From the NCBI RefSeq assembly GCF_003268655.1, contig NZ_CP029642.1, positions 2,356,001 through 2,420,000 on the forward strand: a DNA stretch of 64,000 bases. The letters run 5' to 3'. Positions 34,247-43,140 of this stretch are shown piece by piece. Position numbers and translations under genes: made by a program. The notes under the pieces are model-generated. The model worked only from the letters and a program-made list of their open reading frames with translations. It was not told the DNA's origin and did no database searches. The stretch is from Arthrobacter dokdonellae (lineage in GTDB: Bacteria > Actinomycetota > Actinomycetes > Actinomycetales > Micrococcaceae). The number at the start of each line of letters is the position of its first letter. Position 1 is the first letter of the stretch.

Positions 34247-35161
34247 ATGGCCGAACAGGAAGACCCCACACTGGATTCCGCAGAACAGCTGGACGCCAAA
34301 CTGCAGGACTTTGATTGGGCCCGGCTTCCCAGTGAATTCAACCGCTGCACCTTTGCCGCACCGAGCGGTTCGCTGGCCATGGCCCAGCTGGGCGACCCGG
34401 CAGGGCAGCCCGTGGTCCTGGTTCCCGGCGCCACCGGTTCCAAGGAAGACTTCGCCCTCATGATGCCCATCCTGGCCGGGGCCGGCTATAACGCCATCAG
34501 CTTTGACCTGTCCGGCCAGTACGAATCTGCCGGGGCCGGCCCCGAAAACCTCACGCCCGCCCGCCTTCACTACAGCTACGCACTCTTTACGGACGATCTC
34601 GTGGCGGTGCTGCGCGACGCCGCCGCCAAGGCCGAAAGGCCGGCGCACGTGGTGGGCTATTCGTTCGCCGGCATTGTCGCCGGTCTCGCTTTGGCCAAGC
34701 AACCGGACCTGTTTGCGAGCCTGACCCTGCTCGGGTGTCCGCCGCTTGCCGGGCAAAGCTTTCGCGGCATCAGCAGGATCGGCCCGCTGACCGGCCTGGC
34801 AGGAGGCCGGACCGGGGCGGCCCTGATGATCTGGGGGATCAAGGCCAATGTCATCCCTGTGCCGGCCGGCAGGCTGCGCTTTGTGAGGGACCGTTTCCAG
34901 CTCACGCGCCGCCAGTCGGTACGCGACATGGTCGGACTCATGCAGCACAGCCCCGACCTCACGAAGGTGCTCGCCGGCGCGCCGCTGCCCAAGTTGGTCG
35001 CCGTGGGCGAGCACGATCTTTGGCCCACCCGCCTGCACGCCGGCTTCGCCGCGTCCATCGGGGCGAGCCTGGCCGTTTACCGTTCGGGTCACAGCCCGTG
35101 CGAGACCTCGCCGCACCAGCTGAGCCGGGACCTGCTGGCCCTCTTTGCGCGGGCAGCCTGA
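34247..35161 (+). CDS. Alpha/beta hydrolase (unrelated to the HSL pair)
   Basis: 304 residues from ATG 34247, preceded by GGAAG. Classic fold-1 hydrolase: VVLVPGATGSKEDFALM (oxyanion loop), VVGYSFAGIVAGLAL (Ser nucleophile), VAVGEHDLWP (Asp) and YRSGHSPCETSPHQL (His). Perhaps an esterase or thioesterase; substrate unknown. Confidence 0.85.
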   Translation: MAEQEDPTLDSAEQLDAKLQDFDWARLPSEFNRCTFAAPSGSLAMAQLGDPAGQPVVLVPGATGSKEDFALMMPILAGAGYNAISFDLSGQYESAGAGPENLTPARLHYSYALFTDDLVAVLRDAAAKAERPAHVVGYSFAGIVAGLALAKQPDLFASLTLLGCPPLAGQSFRGISRIGPLTGLAGGRTGAALMIWGIKANVIPVPAGRLRFVRDRFQLTRRQSVRDMVGLMQHSPDLTKVLAGAPLPKLVAVGEHDLWPTRLHAGFAASIGASLAVYRSGHSPCETSPHQLSRDLLALFARAA

Positions 35162-35166
35162 AGCGC

Positions 35167-35186
35167 GGCCGGACCGGGAGCCGGCC
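35167..35186. terminator. Short hairpin between convergent genes
   Basis: GGCCGG (35167-35172) pairs with CCGGCC (35181-35186) around an 8-base loop, between the alpha/beta hydrolase and the glycosyltransferase. Confidence 0.35.
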
Positions 35187-35201
35187 GGCCCCCCAGGCAG
35201 T

Positions 35202-35954
35202 TCACGGACCCTGCTGCCCGGGCGGCCGGCGTCGTTCCCGGCGCCGGCGCAGTGGCGGCTCGGCCCGGAACTCCCAGCGGAGCGTCGCCCACGCCATGGA
35301 CAGCCTCAGGCCCAAGGCGCCCCACGACCGGAAGGGCCGGGCGGAAACAGGCATGCGCATCCCGGCGTCGAAGAGCACCTGCATGTCCGGGCGCACGCGG
35401 TAGGAGATGTCGAGGTCGTCGTGGACCAGGGGCGAACCGCGCAGCACGCGGGGGCCGATTCTCGCCCAAACGTCGGCGGTCATGGCGAAGTTGGAGCCGA
35501 AGACGGGCACATGGCCCAGCAGGAAGCCCACTGCGTGGAAGTAGCCGCCCAGGTAGAGCGTGCGCCCCAGCCCGCAAACCAGCTTGTTTGCGCCGTAAAA
35601 GTCGCCCGGCCCGGTCACGAGAGACAACGGCCCCGCCTCTTCCAGGGTGTTCTCCAGCCGTGCCAGCCAGCCTGCGGGCGGCCGTGAATCGGCATCCAGC
35701 CGGGCCAGGATTGCCGCACCGGACTGGGCTGCGGCATCAAACCCGCGGGCAGAGGTGGGCGCAATGCCCGGCGGTGCGGAGAGGATCCGCTGGACCCCGG
35801 CGGCCGCACAGACTTCGGCCGTGTTGTCCGTGCTGGCATTGTCCACCACGATGATCCGGTCCGCCGGCCTATCCTGAAGCGCCAGCAGGGCCAGACAGGA
35901 CTGAAGCATGGCGGCGTCGTTGCGGCACGGAATGACGACGGCGATCCGGGTCAT
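35202..35954 (-). CDS. Family 2 glycosyltransferase
   Basis: 250 residues from ATG 35954; farther upstream the frame passes through tandem repeats. GT-A fold: TRIAVVIPCRNDAAMLQSCLALL, IIVVDNASTDNTAEV and the metal site LARLDADSRPPAGW (DxD). The acceptor-side DDLDISYR follows. No membrane span, so it acts at the cytosolic face. Donor and acceptor unknown. Confidence 0.88.
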   Translation of the reverse strand: MTRIAVVIPCRNDAAMLQSCLALLALQDRPADRIIVVDNASTDNTAEVCAAAGVQRILSAPPGIAPTSARGFDAAAQSGAAILARLDADSRPPAGWLARLENTLEEAGPLSLVTGPGDFYGANKLVCGLGRTLYLGGYFHAVGFLLGHVPVFGSNFAMTADVWARIGPRVLRGSPLVHDDLDISYRVRPDMQVLFDAGMRMPVSARPFRSWGALGLRLSMAWATLRWEFRAEPPLRRRRERRRPPGQQGP

Positions 35955-36039
35955 GTACCGGCCCTGCAAAGGTGCTGCCCAAAACCGCCGCTGCGCGTCA
36001 TGATGCCACCCTACAACCGGGCCACCACGAGAAACCGGG

Positions 36040-36114
36040 CCCGGCGCACAGCCTGCGGCTCCGCGACCCGGCGCACAGCCTGCGGCTCCGCGACCCGGCC
36101 CACAGCCTGCCGCC
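36040..36114. repeat. 27-bp tandem repeat, about 2.7 copies
   Basis: Unit CCCGGCGCACAGCCTGCGGC+TCCGCGA; copies 36040-36066 and 36067-36093 are identical and a degraded third follows to 36114. Intergenic, between divergent glycosyltransferase and LolA-like genes. Confidence 0.93.
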
Positions 36115-36157
36115 GCACATGACAGGAAATTCCCAGCTCCTGGCGGCGGCAGCGGCG

Positions 36158-36202
36158 TAAGCTGGTGGGATGCGCACGCCAACAGCGGAGGGGCGGTCAT
36201 GA
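36158..36202 (+). promoter_or_regulatory. Candidate leaderless promoter and 10-codon upstream ORF coupled to the LolA-like gene
   Basis: TAAGCT (36158-36163) is followed six bases later by ATG 36170, opening MRTPTAEGRS and ending at TGA 36200-36202. That stop overlaps the LolA-like ATG (36199) as ATGA. GGAGGGG (36187-36193), within the small ORF, is the ribosome binding site of the main gene. No good -35 is seen. Confidence 0.5.
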
Positions 36203-37434
36203 AACGTCGATGGATTCGGTGGATGCCGGCCGCGGCCATGCCGGCGGTCATCGCCGCGGCAGTGCTCGCCGGCCCCCTTCAGGCGTCAGCCCGGGTCGAC
36301 CTGCCGGGCAAGACACCGCAGCAGGTCCTGGCCCTGATGGTCGGCAGCCAGGTGCACCAGCTCTCCGGGACGCTCGAAGAGACCGCCAACTTGGGCCTGC
36401 CGCAGCTGCCCGACCTTGGGCCCGGCACGTCCGGCTCCTCAAGCCTTGGCTCGCCGGCGCCGGACGGCACTGCCGCTTCCGGAAGTTCACCGGCCGTGGC
36501 GAATCTCCTGACAGCTTCCAACATCAGCCAGCTGGTGGGGTTCCTGACGGCGCCGCACACCGTGCGCGTCTACCTGGACGGCGCGGGCAACCAGCGGGTG
36601 CAGGTCCTGGACAAGCTGGCCGAGCGGGACGTCATCCGCCACGGCACCACCGTGTGGACGTACGACTCCGGCAAGAACACTGCCACCGAACTGACGCTGC
36701 CCAACCCGCGGCTGCCGAAGGCACTGACGCCGGGCTTCACCGAGCACACTCCGGATGCCGTGCGGACCCCCGCCGCGCTGGCAGCAGGGTTGGTCAAGGA
36801 CCTAGACCCGACCACGCAGCTTAGCCTTGGCGCGAACACCAAAGTTGCCGGCCATGCCGCGTACGTCCTGCAACTCGTGCCGCGGAGCGGCGGGACGCTC
36901 ATCGGCAAGGTGTCCATCGCCGTGGATGCCGCGACCGGACTGCCGCTGCGGGTCACCGTTTCCGCACGCGGCCAGGACAGTGCGGCCCTGGCGATCGGCT
37001 TCAGCAAGCTGGAGCTCACGGCCCCGCCGGCCTCCATCTTCGTGTTCACCCCGCCTCCGGGCACCAGCGTCACCAGGAAGACCGCGCCGGCCGTTCCCAT
37101 GCAGCCCGGGGTGCCCGTCCCGGGTGCAGCCCCGCTGCCGGGACATGTTGCAGCCCCGCTGACGGAGAGAACGCCGGGCGCAGCGGCCAAGATGGGCGCG
37201 GCGCCGAAGGTGGCAGCGTCCGGCAACGGCTGGGCGACCATCGCAGAGGCACCTTCCGGCACCGTTCCGGCCAGCCTTTCCGCCTCGCCGGCCCTCGCAC
37301 AGCTGCTGGAGCCGGTCGCCGGCGGGCACGCTCTCTCCACCCCGCTGTTCACCGTCCTGATCACCCCTGACGGCGCACTGTTCGCTGGCGCTGTCCCGCT
37401 GGCCGCGCTGCAGCAGGCCGCGGCCGCGAAGTGA
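36199..37434 (+). CDS. LolA/MucB-like secreted protein
   Basis: 411 residues. N-terminal Arg-rich signal peptide (MKRRWIRWMPAAAMPAVIAA..ASA), then a LolA/RseB-like open barrel: RVDLPGKTPQQVLALMVGSQVHQLSGTLEETANLGLP, VRVYLDGAGNQRVQVLD, TVWTYDSGKNTATEL, AAYVLQLVPRSGG, VSIAVDAATGLPLRVTV. A Pro/Ala-rich stretch precedes the C-terminus. Related actinobacterial proteins bind lipid or regulate sigma-E; an ABC exporter follows with a 4-base overlap, so a role in handing lipid or lipoprotein cargo is possible. Confidence 0.75.
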   Translation: MKRRWIRWMPAAAMPAVIAAAVLAGPLQASARVDLPGKTPQQVLALMVGSQVHQLSGTLEETANLGLPQLPDLGPGTSGSSSLGSPAPDGTAASGSSPAVANLLTASNISQLVGFLTAPHTVRVYLDGAGNQRVQVLDKLAERDVIRHGTTVWTYDSGKNTATELTLPNPRLPKALTPGFTEHTPDAVRTPAALAAGLVKDLDPTTQLSLGANTKVAGHAAYVLQLVPRSGGTLIGKVSIAVDAATGLPLRVTVSARGQDSAALAIGFSKLELTAPPASIFVFTPPPGTSVTRKTAPAVPMQPGVPVPGAAPLPGHVAAPLTERTPGAAAKMGAAPKVAASGNGWATIAEAPSGTVPASLSASPALAQLLEPVAGGHALSTPLFTVLITPDGALFAGAVPLAALQQAAAAK

Positions 37435-38501
37435 GCGGCCCGCCGGAAGAAGCCGCCTCGGAAATCCAAGCCACTGACCGCGACGGCGCGGGCAGGGGGC
37501 GTGAGGGTCCCGCCGTCATCGAGACGCGTGGACTGACCAAGCGGTTCGGCCGCCAAACTGCCGTCGACGGCCTGGACCTGCGCGTCCCGGCCGGCGCCGT
37601 GTTTGGCTTCCTCGGCCCCAACGGCTCCGGAAAGACCACCACGATCCGCATGCTGCTCGGACTGGCCAACGCCACCAGCGGGACGGTGAGCGTGCTGGGC
37701 CAGGACATGCCGCGCAGCCTCGACGCCGTCCTGCCCCGGGTGGGCGCCCTCGTGGAGGGCCCGGCGTTCTACCCCTTCCTCTCCGGCACCGCCAACCTCC
37801 ACCGGCTGGACACCGCGGACCCGCATTCGCCGCGCCCCACCCGCCGGCAGCGGGTGGGGGAGGCGCTGGAACGGGTAGGCCTCCAGCATGCGGCATCGAA
37901 GAAGGTCAAGGCCTACTCGTTGGGCATGAAGCAGCGGCTGGGGCTGGCGAATGCCCTGCTGCGCCCGCGCGAACTGCTGGTGCTGGACGAGCCCACCAAC
38001 GGCCTGGACCCGCAGGGCACCCGCGAGGTCAGGAACCTGGTCCGGTCCCTTGCCGCGGAAGGCACCACCGTCTTTGTTTCCAGCCACCTCCTGGCCGAGG
38101 TGGAACAAATCTGCACGCACGCGGCCGTCATGCGTGCCGGGCGCCTTGTGGCGCAGGGGACCCTGGCCGGGCTGCGTGCGGCGGGCCAGCCGCTGGTCGT
38201 GGTCCGCACGCCCGACGCCGGAGCCGCCCGCCGCGTCCTCGCCGGGCTTGGCCTGGTCCCCGGCCCGGCCACGAACACCACGGCAGGTGCGGCTGGGGCG
38301 GATGGCACGGACGGACCGCCCGTCACTGCGAAGCTCCCGGGGGCGGTGGACGCGGCCCAGGACGGCATGCCCCGGCCCGAGGACATTGTGGCCGCCCTGG
38401 TCCGGGACGGCATCCGCGTCCGCGGCTTCAGCGTGGAAAGCGGCAGCCTCGAGGACCGCTTTGTGGAATTGACGGGGGAGGGGTTCGACGTTGCACGCTG
38501 A
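37431..38501 (+). CDS. ABC transporter ATP-binding protein
   Basis: 356 residues from GTG 37431, overlapping the LolA-like stop. Walker A GPNGSGKTT (62-70), signature YSLGMKQRLGLA, Walker B LLVLDEPTNGLD and switch His in VSSHLLAEVEQI. Typical ABC-2 (DrrA/CcmA-like) exporter ATPase with a ~100-residue C-terminal extension containing an Ala/Gly insertion. Confidence 0.94.
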   Translation: MSGPPEEAASEIQATDRDGAGRGREGPAVIETRGLTKRFGRQTAVDGLDLRVPAGAVFGFLGPNGSGKTTTIRMLLGLANATSGTVSVLGQDMPRSLDAVLPRVGALVEGPAFYPFLSGTANLHRLDTADPHSPRPTRRQRVGEALERVGLQHAASKKVKAYSLGMKQRLGLANALLRPRELLVLDEPTNGLDPQGTREVRNLVRSLAAEGTTVFVSSHLLAEVEQICTHAAVMRAGRLVAQGTLAGLRAAGQPLVVVRTPDAGAARRVLAGLGLVPGPATNTTAGAAGADGTDGPPVTAKLPGAVDAAQDGMPRPEDIVAALVRDGIRVRGFSVESGSLEDRFVELTGEGFDVAR

Positions 38502-39354
38502 CAATATTCCGGCCGACGTGCCCGTACGCCGCACGCGTGCCAGGACGTGGCCCTTGCTGGTCTCCGAGCTCTCTGTCATGTTCCGCCGTCGCCGGACCTG
38601 GGCCATGCTGGCGGCCCTGGCGGCAATTCCGGTGCTGATCGCCATTGCCGTCAGACTCACGGAAAGCGGCAGCGCCGGGCACGGCCCTGCGTTTCTGGAC
38701 CGGATCACCCAAAACGGCCTGTTCGTGGTGTTGACGGCCCTGGTGCTGTGCACCCCACTGTTCCTGCCGCTGACCGTGGGCGTGGTCGCGGGGGACACCA
38801 TCGCGGGGGAGGCCAGTCTCGGGACCCTGCGCTACCTGCTGGCGGCCCCGGCCGGGCGGGCGCGCCTGCTTCTGGTGAAATATGTGGGGGCCGCGGTCTT
38901 TTGCGCGGCCGCCACGGCAGCCGTGCTGCTTGCCGGCACCGTGGCCGGCCTGGCCCTGTTTCCGTCGGGCCCGGTGCCCCTGCTCTCCGGAGAGCTGGTC
39001 GACGCGTGGACGGCGGGGGGCAGGATTCTGCTGGTGGGCGCCTATGTCTGCGTATCGCTGCTCGGGCTGGCCGCCGTGGGTCTGTTCATTTCCACCCTGA
39101 CCGACGTGCCCGTCGGTGCCATGGCGGCCACCATTGTGCTGGCCATCGCCGCGCAGGTGCTCGACACGCTGCCCCAGCTGGACTGGCTGCACCCCTGGCT
39201 GTTCAGCCACTGGTGGCTCGGATTCGCCGACCTGCTGCGCCAGCCCGTCGAGTGGACGTCGTTTGGAAACAATGCCGTGCTGCAGCTGGGCTACGTGCTG
39301 GTGTTCGGGGCGCTGGCCTACGGGCGCTTCGCCACGAAGGACGTGCTGTCCTGA
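38491..39354 (+). CDS. ABC-2 type transporter permease
   Basis: 287 residues from TTG 38491, which overlaps the ATPase by 11 bases (GTG 38518 is an alternative). Six hydrophobic segments: AMLAALAAIPVLIAIAV, LFVVLTALVLCTPLFLPLTV, AVFCAAATAAVLLAGTVAG, ILLVGAYVCVSLLGLAAVG, VGAMAATIVLAIAAQV and LGYVLVFGALAYG. GEASLGTLRYLLAAPAGRARLLLVK is the conserved cytoplasmic helix of NosY/DrrB-like permeases. Forms the exporter with the preceding ATPase. Confidence 0.9.
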   Translation: MHADNIPADVPVRRTRARTWPLLVSELSVMFRRRRTWAMLAALAAIPVLIAIAVRLTESGSAGHGPAFLDRITQNGLFVVLTALVLCTPLFLPLTVGVVAGDTIAGEASLGTLRYLLAAPAGRARLLLVKYVGAAVFCAAATAAVLLAGTVAGLALFPSGPVPLLSGELVDAWTAGGRILLVGAYVCVSLLGLAAVGLFISTLTDVPVGAMAATIVLAIAAQVLDTLPQLDWLHPWLFSHWWLGFADLLRQPVEWTSFGNNAVLQLGYVLVFGALAYGRFATKDVLS

Positions 39355-39362
39355 AGGCGGCT

Positions 39363-39433
39363 GCCCCTCGGCCGCTAGCGCCTACCGGCCTCCCCACACT
39401 CGCTCCGCTCGTGCGGGGCCCCTCGGCCGCTAG
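39363..39433. repeat. Hairpin flanked by 16-bp direct repeats
   Basis: GCCCCTCGGCCGCTAG occurs at 39363-39378 and 39418-39433. Between them lies an imperfect palindrome, CCCCACACTCGC..GTGCGGGG (39392-39418). The right copy contributes TAGGCT, the probable -10 of the next gene. Looks like a small repetitive palindromic element. Confidence 0.7.
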
Positions 39434-39442
39434 GCTTGGCCC

Positions 39443-40105
39443 ATGACAGAGCCGACCTCCCTCATCCACGAGCTGCCCACCGTCACCGTCCGCCGCACGG
39501 TGGTATCCGCCATGGCCAACAACGCCTACCTCATCACGCACCGGCAAAGCGGCGCCCAGGTGCTGATCGACGCCGCCGACGACGTCCCGGCCATCCGGCG
39601 CATGCTCGGCGACGCGGCGGGCGACTCCGCGGTCCCCGCCGCCCTGGAGCTCGTCGCCACGACGCACCGGCACTGGGACCACGTGCGGGCCCTGGCCGAA
39701 ATTGCCGACGGCGTTCCCACCGCGGCCGGCCGGGACGACGCCACCGGCATCGAAGCAGAATCCGGGGTGGCCGTCGACCGGCTGCTGGGACACGGCGACG
39801 TGCTGGAGGCAGGCGGAATCAGCCTTCACGCGGTCCACCTCCGCGGCCACACGCCCGGATCCATGGCCTACGTCCTGGCCGACGGCGGCACCACGCTGAT
39901 CTTCAGCGGCGACTCCCTCTTCCCGGGCGGCGTCGGCAACACCGAAAACGATCCCGAGCGGTTTACGTCCCTGCTGGACGACGTCGAGGAACGCCTGTTC
40001 GGGGCCTACCCCGACGACGCAGTGGTGCTGCCCGGCCACGGCGACGCCACCACCCTTGGCGCCGAGCGCCCGTCCCTGCCGGCATGGCGCGGACGCGGCT
40101 GGTAG
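39443..40105 (+). CDS. Metallo-beta-lactamase-fold hydrolase
   Basis: 220 residues. Metal motif THRHWDH (HxHxDH), second-shell HLRGHTPGS, Asp in FSGDSLFPGGVGNTEND and final LPGHGDATT: glyoxalase II-like arrangement, with the GNT loop often seen in persulfide-dioxygenase-like and SdsA-like relatives. TAGGCT ends six bases before ATG 39443, without a Shine-Dalgarno, suggesting a leaderless transcript. Confidence 0.9.
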   Translation: MTEPTSLIHELPTVTVRRTVVSAMANNAYLITHRQSGAQVLIDAADDVPAIRRMLGDAAGDSAVPAALELVATTHRHWDHVRALAEIADGVPTAAGRDDATGIEAESGVAVDRLLGHGDVLEAGGISLHAVHLRGHTPGSMAYVLADGGTTLIFSGDSLFPGGVGNTENDPERFTSLLDDVEERLFGAYPDDAVVLPGHGDATTLGAERPSLPAWRGRGW

Positions 40106-40141
40106 ATGGCCCGTCCGTGCAGTTCGCCTAAGCTGGATGGC

Positions 40142-40465
40142 ATGTACTTCATCGTCGTGAAATTCCAGACCAAGCCCGACTACACCGACCGCTTCATGGA
40201 CCTGGTGGGCCCGTTCACCGAGGCCACCCGGCAGGAGCCCGGAAACCTCTGGTTTGACTGGTCGCGCAGCGTGGAGGACCAGGCCGAGTTTGTCCTGGTG
40301 GAGGCCTTCCTGGACGACGACGCCGCCGGCGCGCACGTCAACAGCGCCCACTTCAAGGCCGGCCTGGAGGCCATGCGCCCGGCCCTGCTCTCGACGCCGC
40401 GGATCGTGTCGCGCAAGGTGGACGGTGATTTTTGGGGCGAGATGGGCGAACTGCAGATCGGCTGA
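40142..40465 (+). CDS. Antibiotic biosynthesis monooxygenase (ABM/YgiN-like) protein
   Basis: 107 residues from ATG 40142, seven bases after TAAGCT (leaderless type). Ferredoxin-like ABM domain: MYFIVVKFQTKPDYTDRFMDLVGPFTEATRQEPGNLWFDWSRS split by FVLVEAFLDDDAAGAHVNSAHFK. Putative quinol monooxygenase or heme-degrading-like fold; no ligand residues decide this. Ends four bases before hrpB. Confidence 0.85.
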   Translation: MYFIVVKFQTKPDYTDRFMDLVGPFTEATRQEPGNLWFDWSRSVEDQAEFVLVEAFLDDDAAGAHVNSAHFKAGLEAMRPALLSTPRIVSRKVDGDFWGEMGELQIG

Positions 40466-40469
40466 GCCG

Positions 40470-43115
40470 ATGGCCAAAGCCTTTGACCTGGAGACGATCG
40501 GCCGCGGCCTGGCCTTTGCCGCATCCCTGGACCGCCTCGCTGCGGCCCTGAATACCGCAGCTCCCGGCGGCGCAGCCGCAGCCCCCGGCGGCGCCGCCGT
40601 CGTCCAGGCCCCGCCCGGAACCGGCAAGACCACGCTGGTCCCGCCGCTGCTCGCCAACCTGCTGGGCGGACGGCGCGTGGTGGTCACCCAGCCCCGGCGG
40701 GTGGCGGCGCGGGCCGCGGCCCGGCGGCTGGCCGCGCTGGACGGCAGTCCGCTCGGCGGCCGCGTGGGCTACACCGTCCGCGGCGAACGCCACGCCGGCC
40801 CGGACACGCTGGTTGAATTCGTAACGCCCGGCATCCTGCTGCGCCGCCTCCTGGCCGACGCCGGCCTCGAGTCCACCGGGGGCGTGGTGCTCGACGAGGT
40901 GCACGAACGCGGGCTCGAGACGGACCTGCTGGTGGGCATGCTCGCCGAAGTCCGCCAGCTGCGCGGGGACCTGGTGCTGGTGGCGATGTCCGCGACCCTG
41001 GAGGCCGCGCGCTTCGCCGCATTGCTCGCGGACGACGCCGGCTTCCCGGCCCCCGTGGTCGACTCGCCGTCCGTCCTGTTTCCCCTCGCGACTGTATGGG
41101 CCCCGTCGCCGGAACCCCGGCTTGACGGGCGCGGGGTGTCCCGTGCATTTCTTGACCATGTGGCCGACACCGCCGCGACGGCCCACGCCCGGGCCCTGCG
41201 GTCCGAGCCCGGCACCGATGCGCTGGTCTTTGCCCCCGGCGCCTATGAAGTGGGGTACATAGCCGCACGCCTGCGCCGGGGCGGCACGGACGTGCTCGAA
41301 CTCCACGGCCAGGCGTCGCCGGCCGAGCAGGACCGGGCCGTGTCCGGCCGCCCGGCAGGGGGTGAGCCACGGATCATCGTCTCCACGAGCCTGGCCGAGT
41401 CTTCGCTCACCGTGCCCGGGGTACGGCTGGTCATCGACTCCGGGCTGTCCCGTGAACCCCGGCGCGACGCGGCCCGCGGCATGTCCGGGCTGGTCACATC
41501 GTCCTGTTCGCGCGCTTCAGCCGACCAGAGGGCGGGCCGGGCGGCGCGGCTGGGCCCGGGTACGGTGGTCCGCTGCTACGACCAAAAGGCCTTTGCCGCG
41601 GCGCCGGCCCACCAGACGCCGGAGATCCTCGTGGCGGACCTGGCACACGCCGCGCTGGTGCTTTCCTGCTGGGGTGCTCCCGGAGGGGCGGGGCTGGCGT
41701 TGCCGTCAGCCCCGCCGAAGGCCGCCATGGACGATGCCGTGGAAACGCTGCGCGAGCTGGGCGCCGTGGACGGGGAGGGACTGGCAACGGCCCTCGGCAG
41801 GACACTGGCCCGCGTCCCTGCCGACCCCCGCCTGGCGCGCGCCCTCCTGGACGGCGCTGCCGCCGTCGGACCACGTGAGGCGGCTGCGGCCGTCGCCCTT
41901 GTTTCCGGGGACCACCGCGCCCAGGGCGCGGACCTGGCCCAGCTGGCGGCGTCGCTGCGGTCGGGCCGGGACCCGGGTGCCCGGCGGTGGCAGGAAGACA
42001 CCCGGCGTATGGAAGGGATTGTGCGCCAGGAAGCAGGTCCCAAGGGAAGGGGGCAGAAAGTCGGGCAAAGAGGCACCGCCCTGCCGGCCGCCGCCACGGT
42101 GCCGGCCGCTGAAGTCACAGGTTTCGTGGTCGCCCTGGCCTATCCGGACCGGGTGGCCCGTCAGGTTCCGGGAACCGGCAGCTACCTCTTCACGTCTGGC
42201 ACGCGCGCCGGACTGCCGGCCGCGAGCCCGCTCAGCGGCCAGGAGTGGCTTGCCGTGGCCGAGGTGTCCCGTGCACAGGGCCGGGACGCCGCGGGCACCG
42301 GAGCGGTCATCCGCTCCGCGGCGCCGCTGGGACTGGGCACCGCACTGGCCGCGGCCCGGCATCTAGCGTCCGAGGGTGTGACGGCAGAATTCCGCAACGG
42401 CAGGGTCTCGGCGCGCAGCGAACGCCGGCTGGGGGCCATCGTGCTCGCCTCCACGCCGGTCAAGCCCACCGCGGCGCAGGGCCGGGCGGCGGTGGCGGCC
42501 GAGCTGCGGTCCAATGGTCTCGGACTGCTCCACTGGAACGGACCCGCGGACGCGCTGCGGCGCCGGCTGGCCCTGCTGCACCGGGAGCTTGGAGCGCCCT
42601 GGCCGGACGTATCCGACGCAGCACTTCTTGAACGGCTGGACGAATGGCTGGCGCCGGAGCTGGAGACGGTCGCGGCCGGCAGCTCTCCGGGCGCGGTGGG
42701 CCTGGTTGATGCCCTGCGCCGGCTGCTGCCATGGCCCGAAGCCGGCCGGATGGACGAGCTGGCCCCGGAGCGGCTCGCGGTGCCCAGCGGTTCCCGGGTC
42801 CGCATTGACTATCCGGAGGTGGATTCCGACGGCGGCCGGCCCGTGGTCGCCGTCAAGCTGCAGGAATGCTTTGGCTGGGCCGCCACCCCGCGCCTGGCCG
42901 GGGACCGCGTACCCGTGCTCTTTCACCTGCTTTCCCCAGCTGGCCATCCGCTGGCCGTCACGGACGATCTCGCCTCCTTCTGGTCCGGGCCCTACGCGCA
43001 GGTCCGGGCCGAGATGCGCGGGCGGTACCCCAAACATCCCTGGCCGGATGACCCGTGGACCGCACCTGCGACGGCGTTGACGAAGAAGAAGTCCGCAGCC
43101 CGCAGGCTGCCCTGA
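40470..43115 (+). CDS. hrpB: ATP-dependent RNA helicase HrpB
   Basis: 881 residues from ATG 40470. DEAH-box motifs: I APPGTGKTT (47-55), II DEVH (142-145), III MSATLE (173-178), and VI DQRAGRAARLGPG. HrpB-specific C-terminal blocks (VALAYPDRVARQVPGTGSYLFTSG, LLHWNGPADALRRRL, VKLQECFGWAATPRL, FWSGPYAQVRAEMRGRYPKHPWPDDPW) are all present, so the gene is full length. The N-terminal linker PGGAAAAPGGAA comes from a degenerate 21-bp duplication (40559-40600). Confidence 0.96.
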   Translation: MAKAFDLETIGRGLAFAASLDRLAAALNTAAPGGAAAAPGGAAVVQAPPGTGKTTLVPPLLANLLGGRRVVVTQPRRVAARAAARRLAALDGSPLGGRVGYTVRGERHAGPDTLVEFVTPGILLRRLLADAGLESTGGVVLDEVHERGLETDLLVGMLAEVRQLRGDLVLVAMSATLEAARFAALLADDAGFPAPVVDSPSVLFPLATVWAPSPEPRLDGRGVSRAFLDHVADTAATAHARALRSEPGTDALVFAPGAYEVGYIAARLRRGGTDVLELHGQASPAEQDRAVSGRPAGGEPRIIVSTSLAESSLTVPGVRLVIDSGLSREPRRDAARGMSGLVTSSCSRASADQRAGRAARLGPGTVVRCYDQKAFAAAPAHQTPEILVADLAHAALVLSCWGAPGGAGLALPSAPPKAAMDDAVETLRELGAVDGEGLATALGRTLARVPADPRLARALLDGAAAVGPREAAAAVALVSGDHRAQGADLAQLAASLRSGRDPGARRWQEDTRRMEGIVRQEAGPKGRGQKVGQRGTALPAAATVPAAEVTGFVVALAYPDRVARQVPGTGSYLFTSGTRAGLPAASPLSGQEWLAVAEVSRAQGRDAAGTGAVIRSAAPLGLGTALAAARHLASEGVTAEFRNGRVSARSERRLGAIVLASTPVKPTAAQGRAAVAAELRSNGLGLLHWNGPADALRRRLALLHRELGAPWPDVSDAALLERLDEWLAPELETVAAGSSPGAVGLVDALRRLLPWPEAGRMDELAPERLAVPSGSRVRIDYPEVDSDGGRPVVAVKLQECFGWAATPRLAGDRVPVLFHLLSPAGHPLAVTDDLASFWSGPYAQVRAEMRGRYPKHPWPDDPWTAPATALTKKKSAARRLP
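40559..40600. repeat. Degenerate 21-bp in-frame duplication in hrpB
   Basis: GCTCCCGGCGGCGCAGCCGC+A followed by GCCCCCGGCGGCGCCGCCGT+C; several mismatches, encoding APGGAAA/APGGAAV just before Walker A. Confidence 0.55.
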
Positions 43116-43140
43116 GGGTGGCCGGAGGCGTCGGCCGGTG

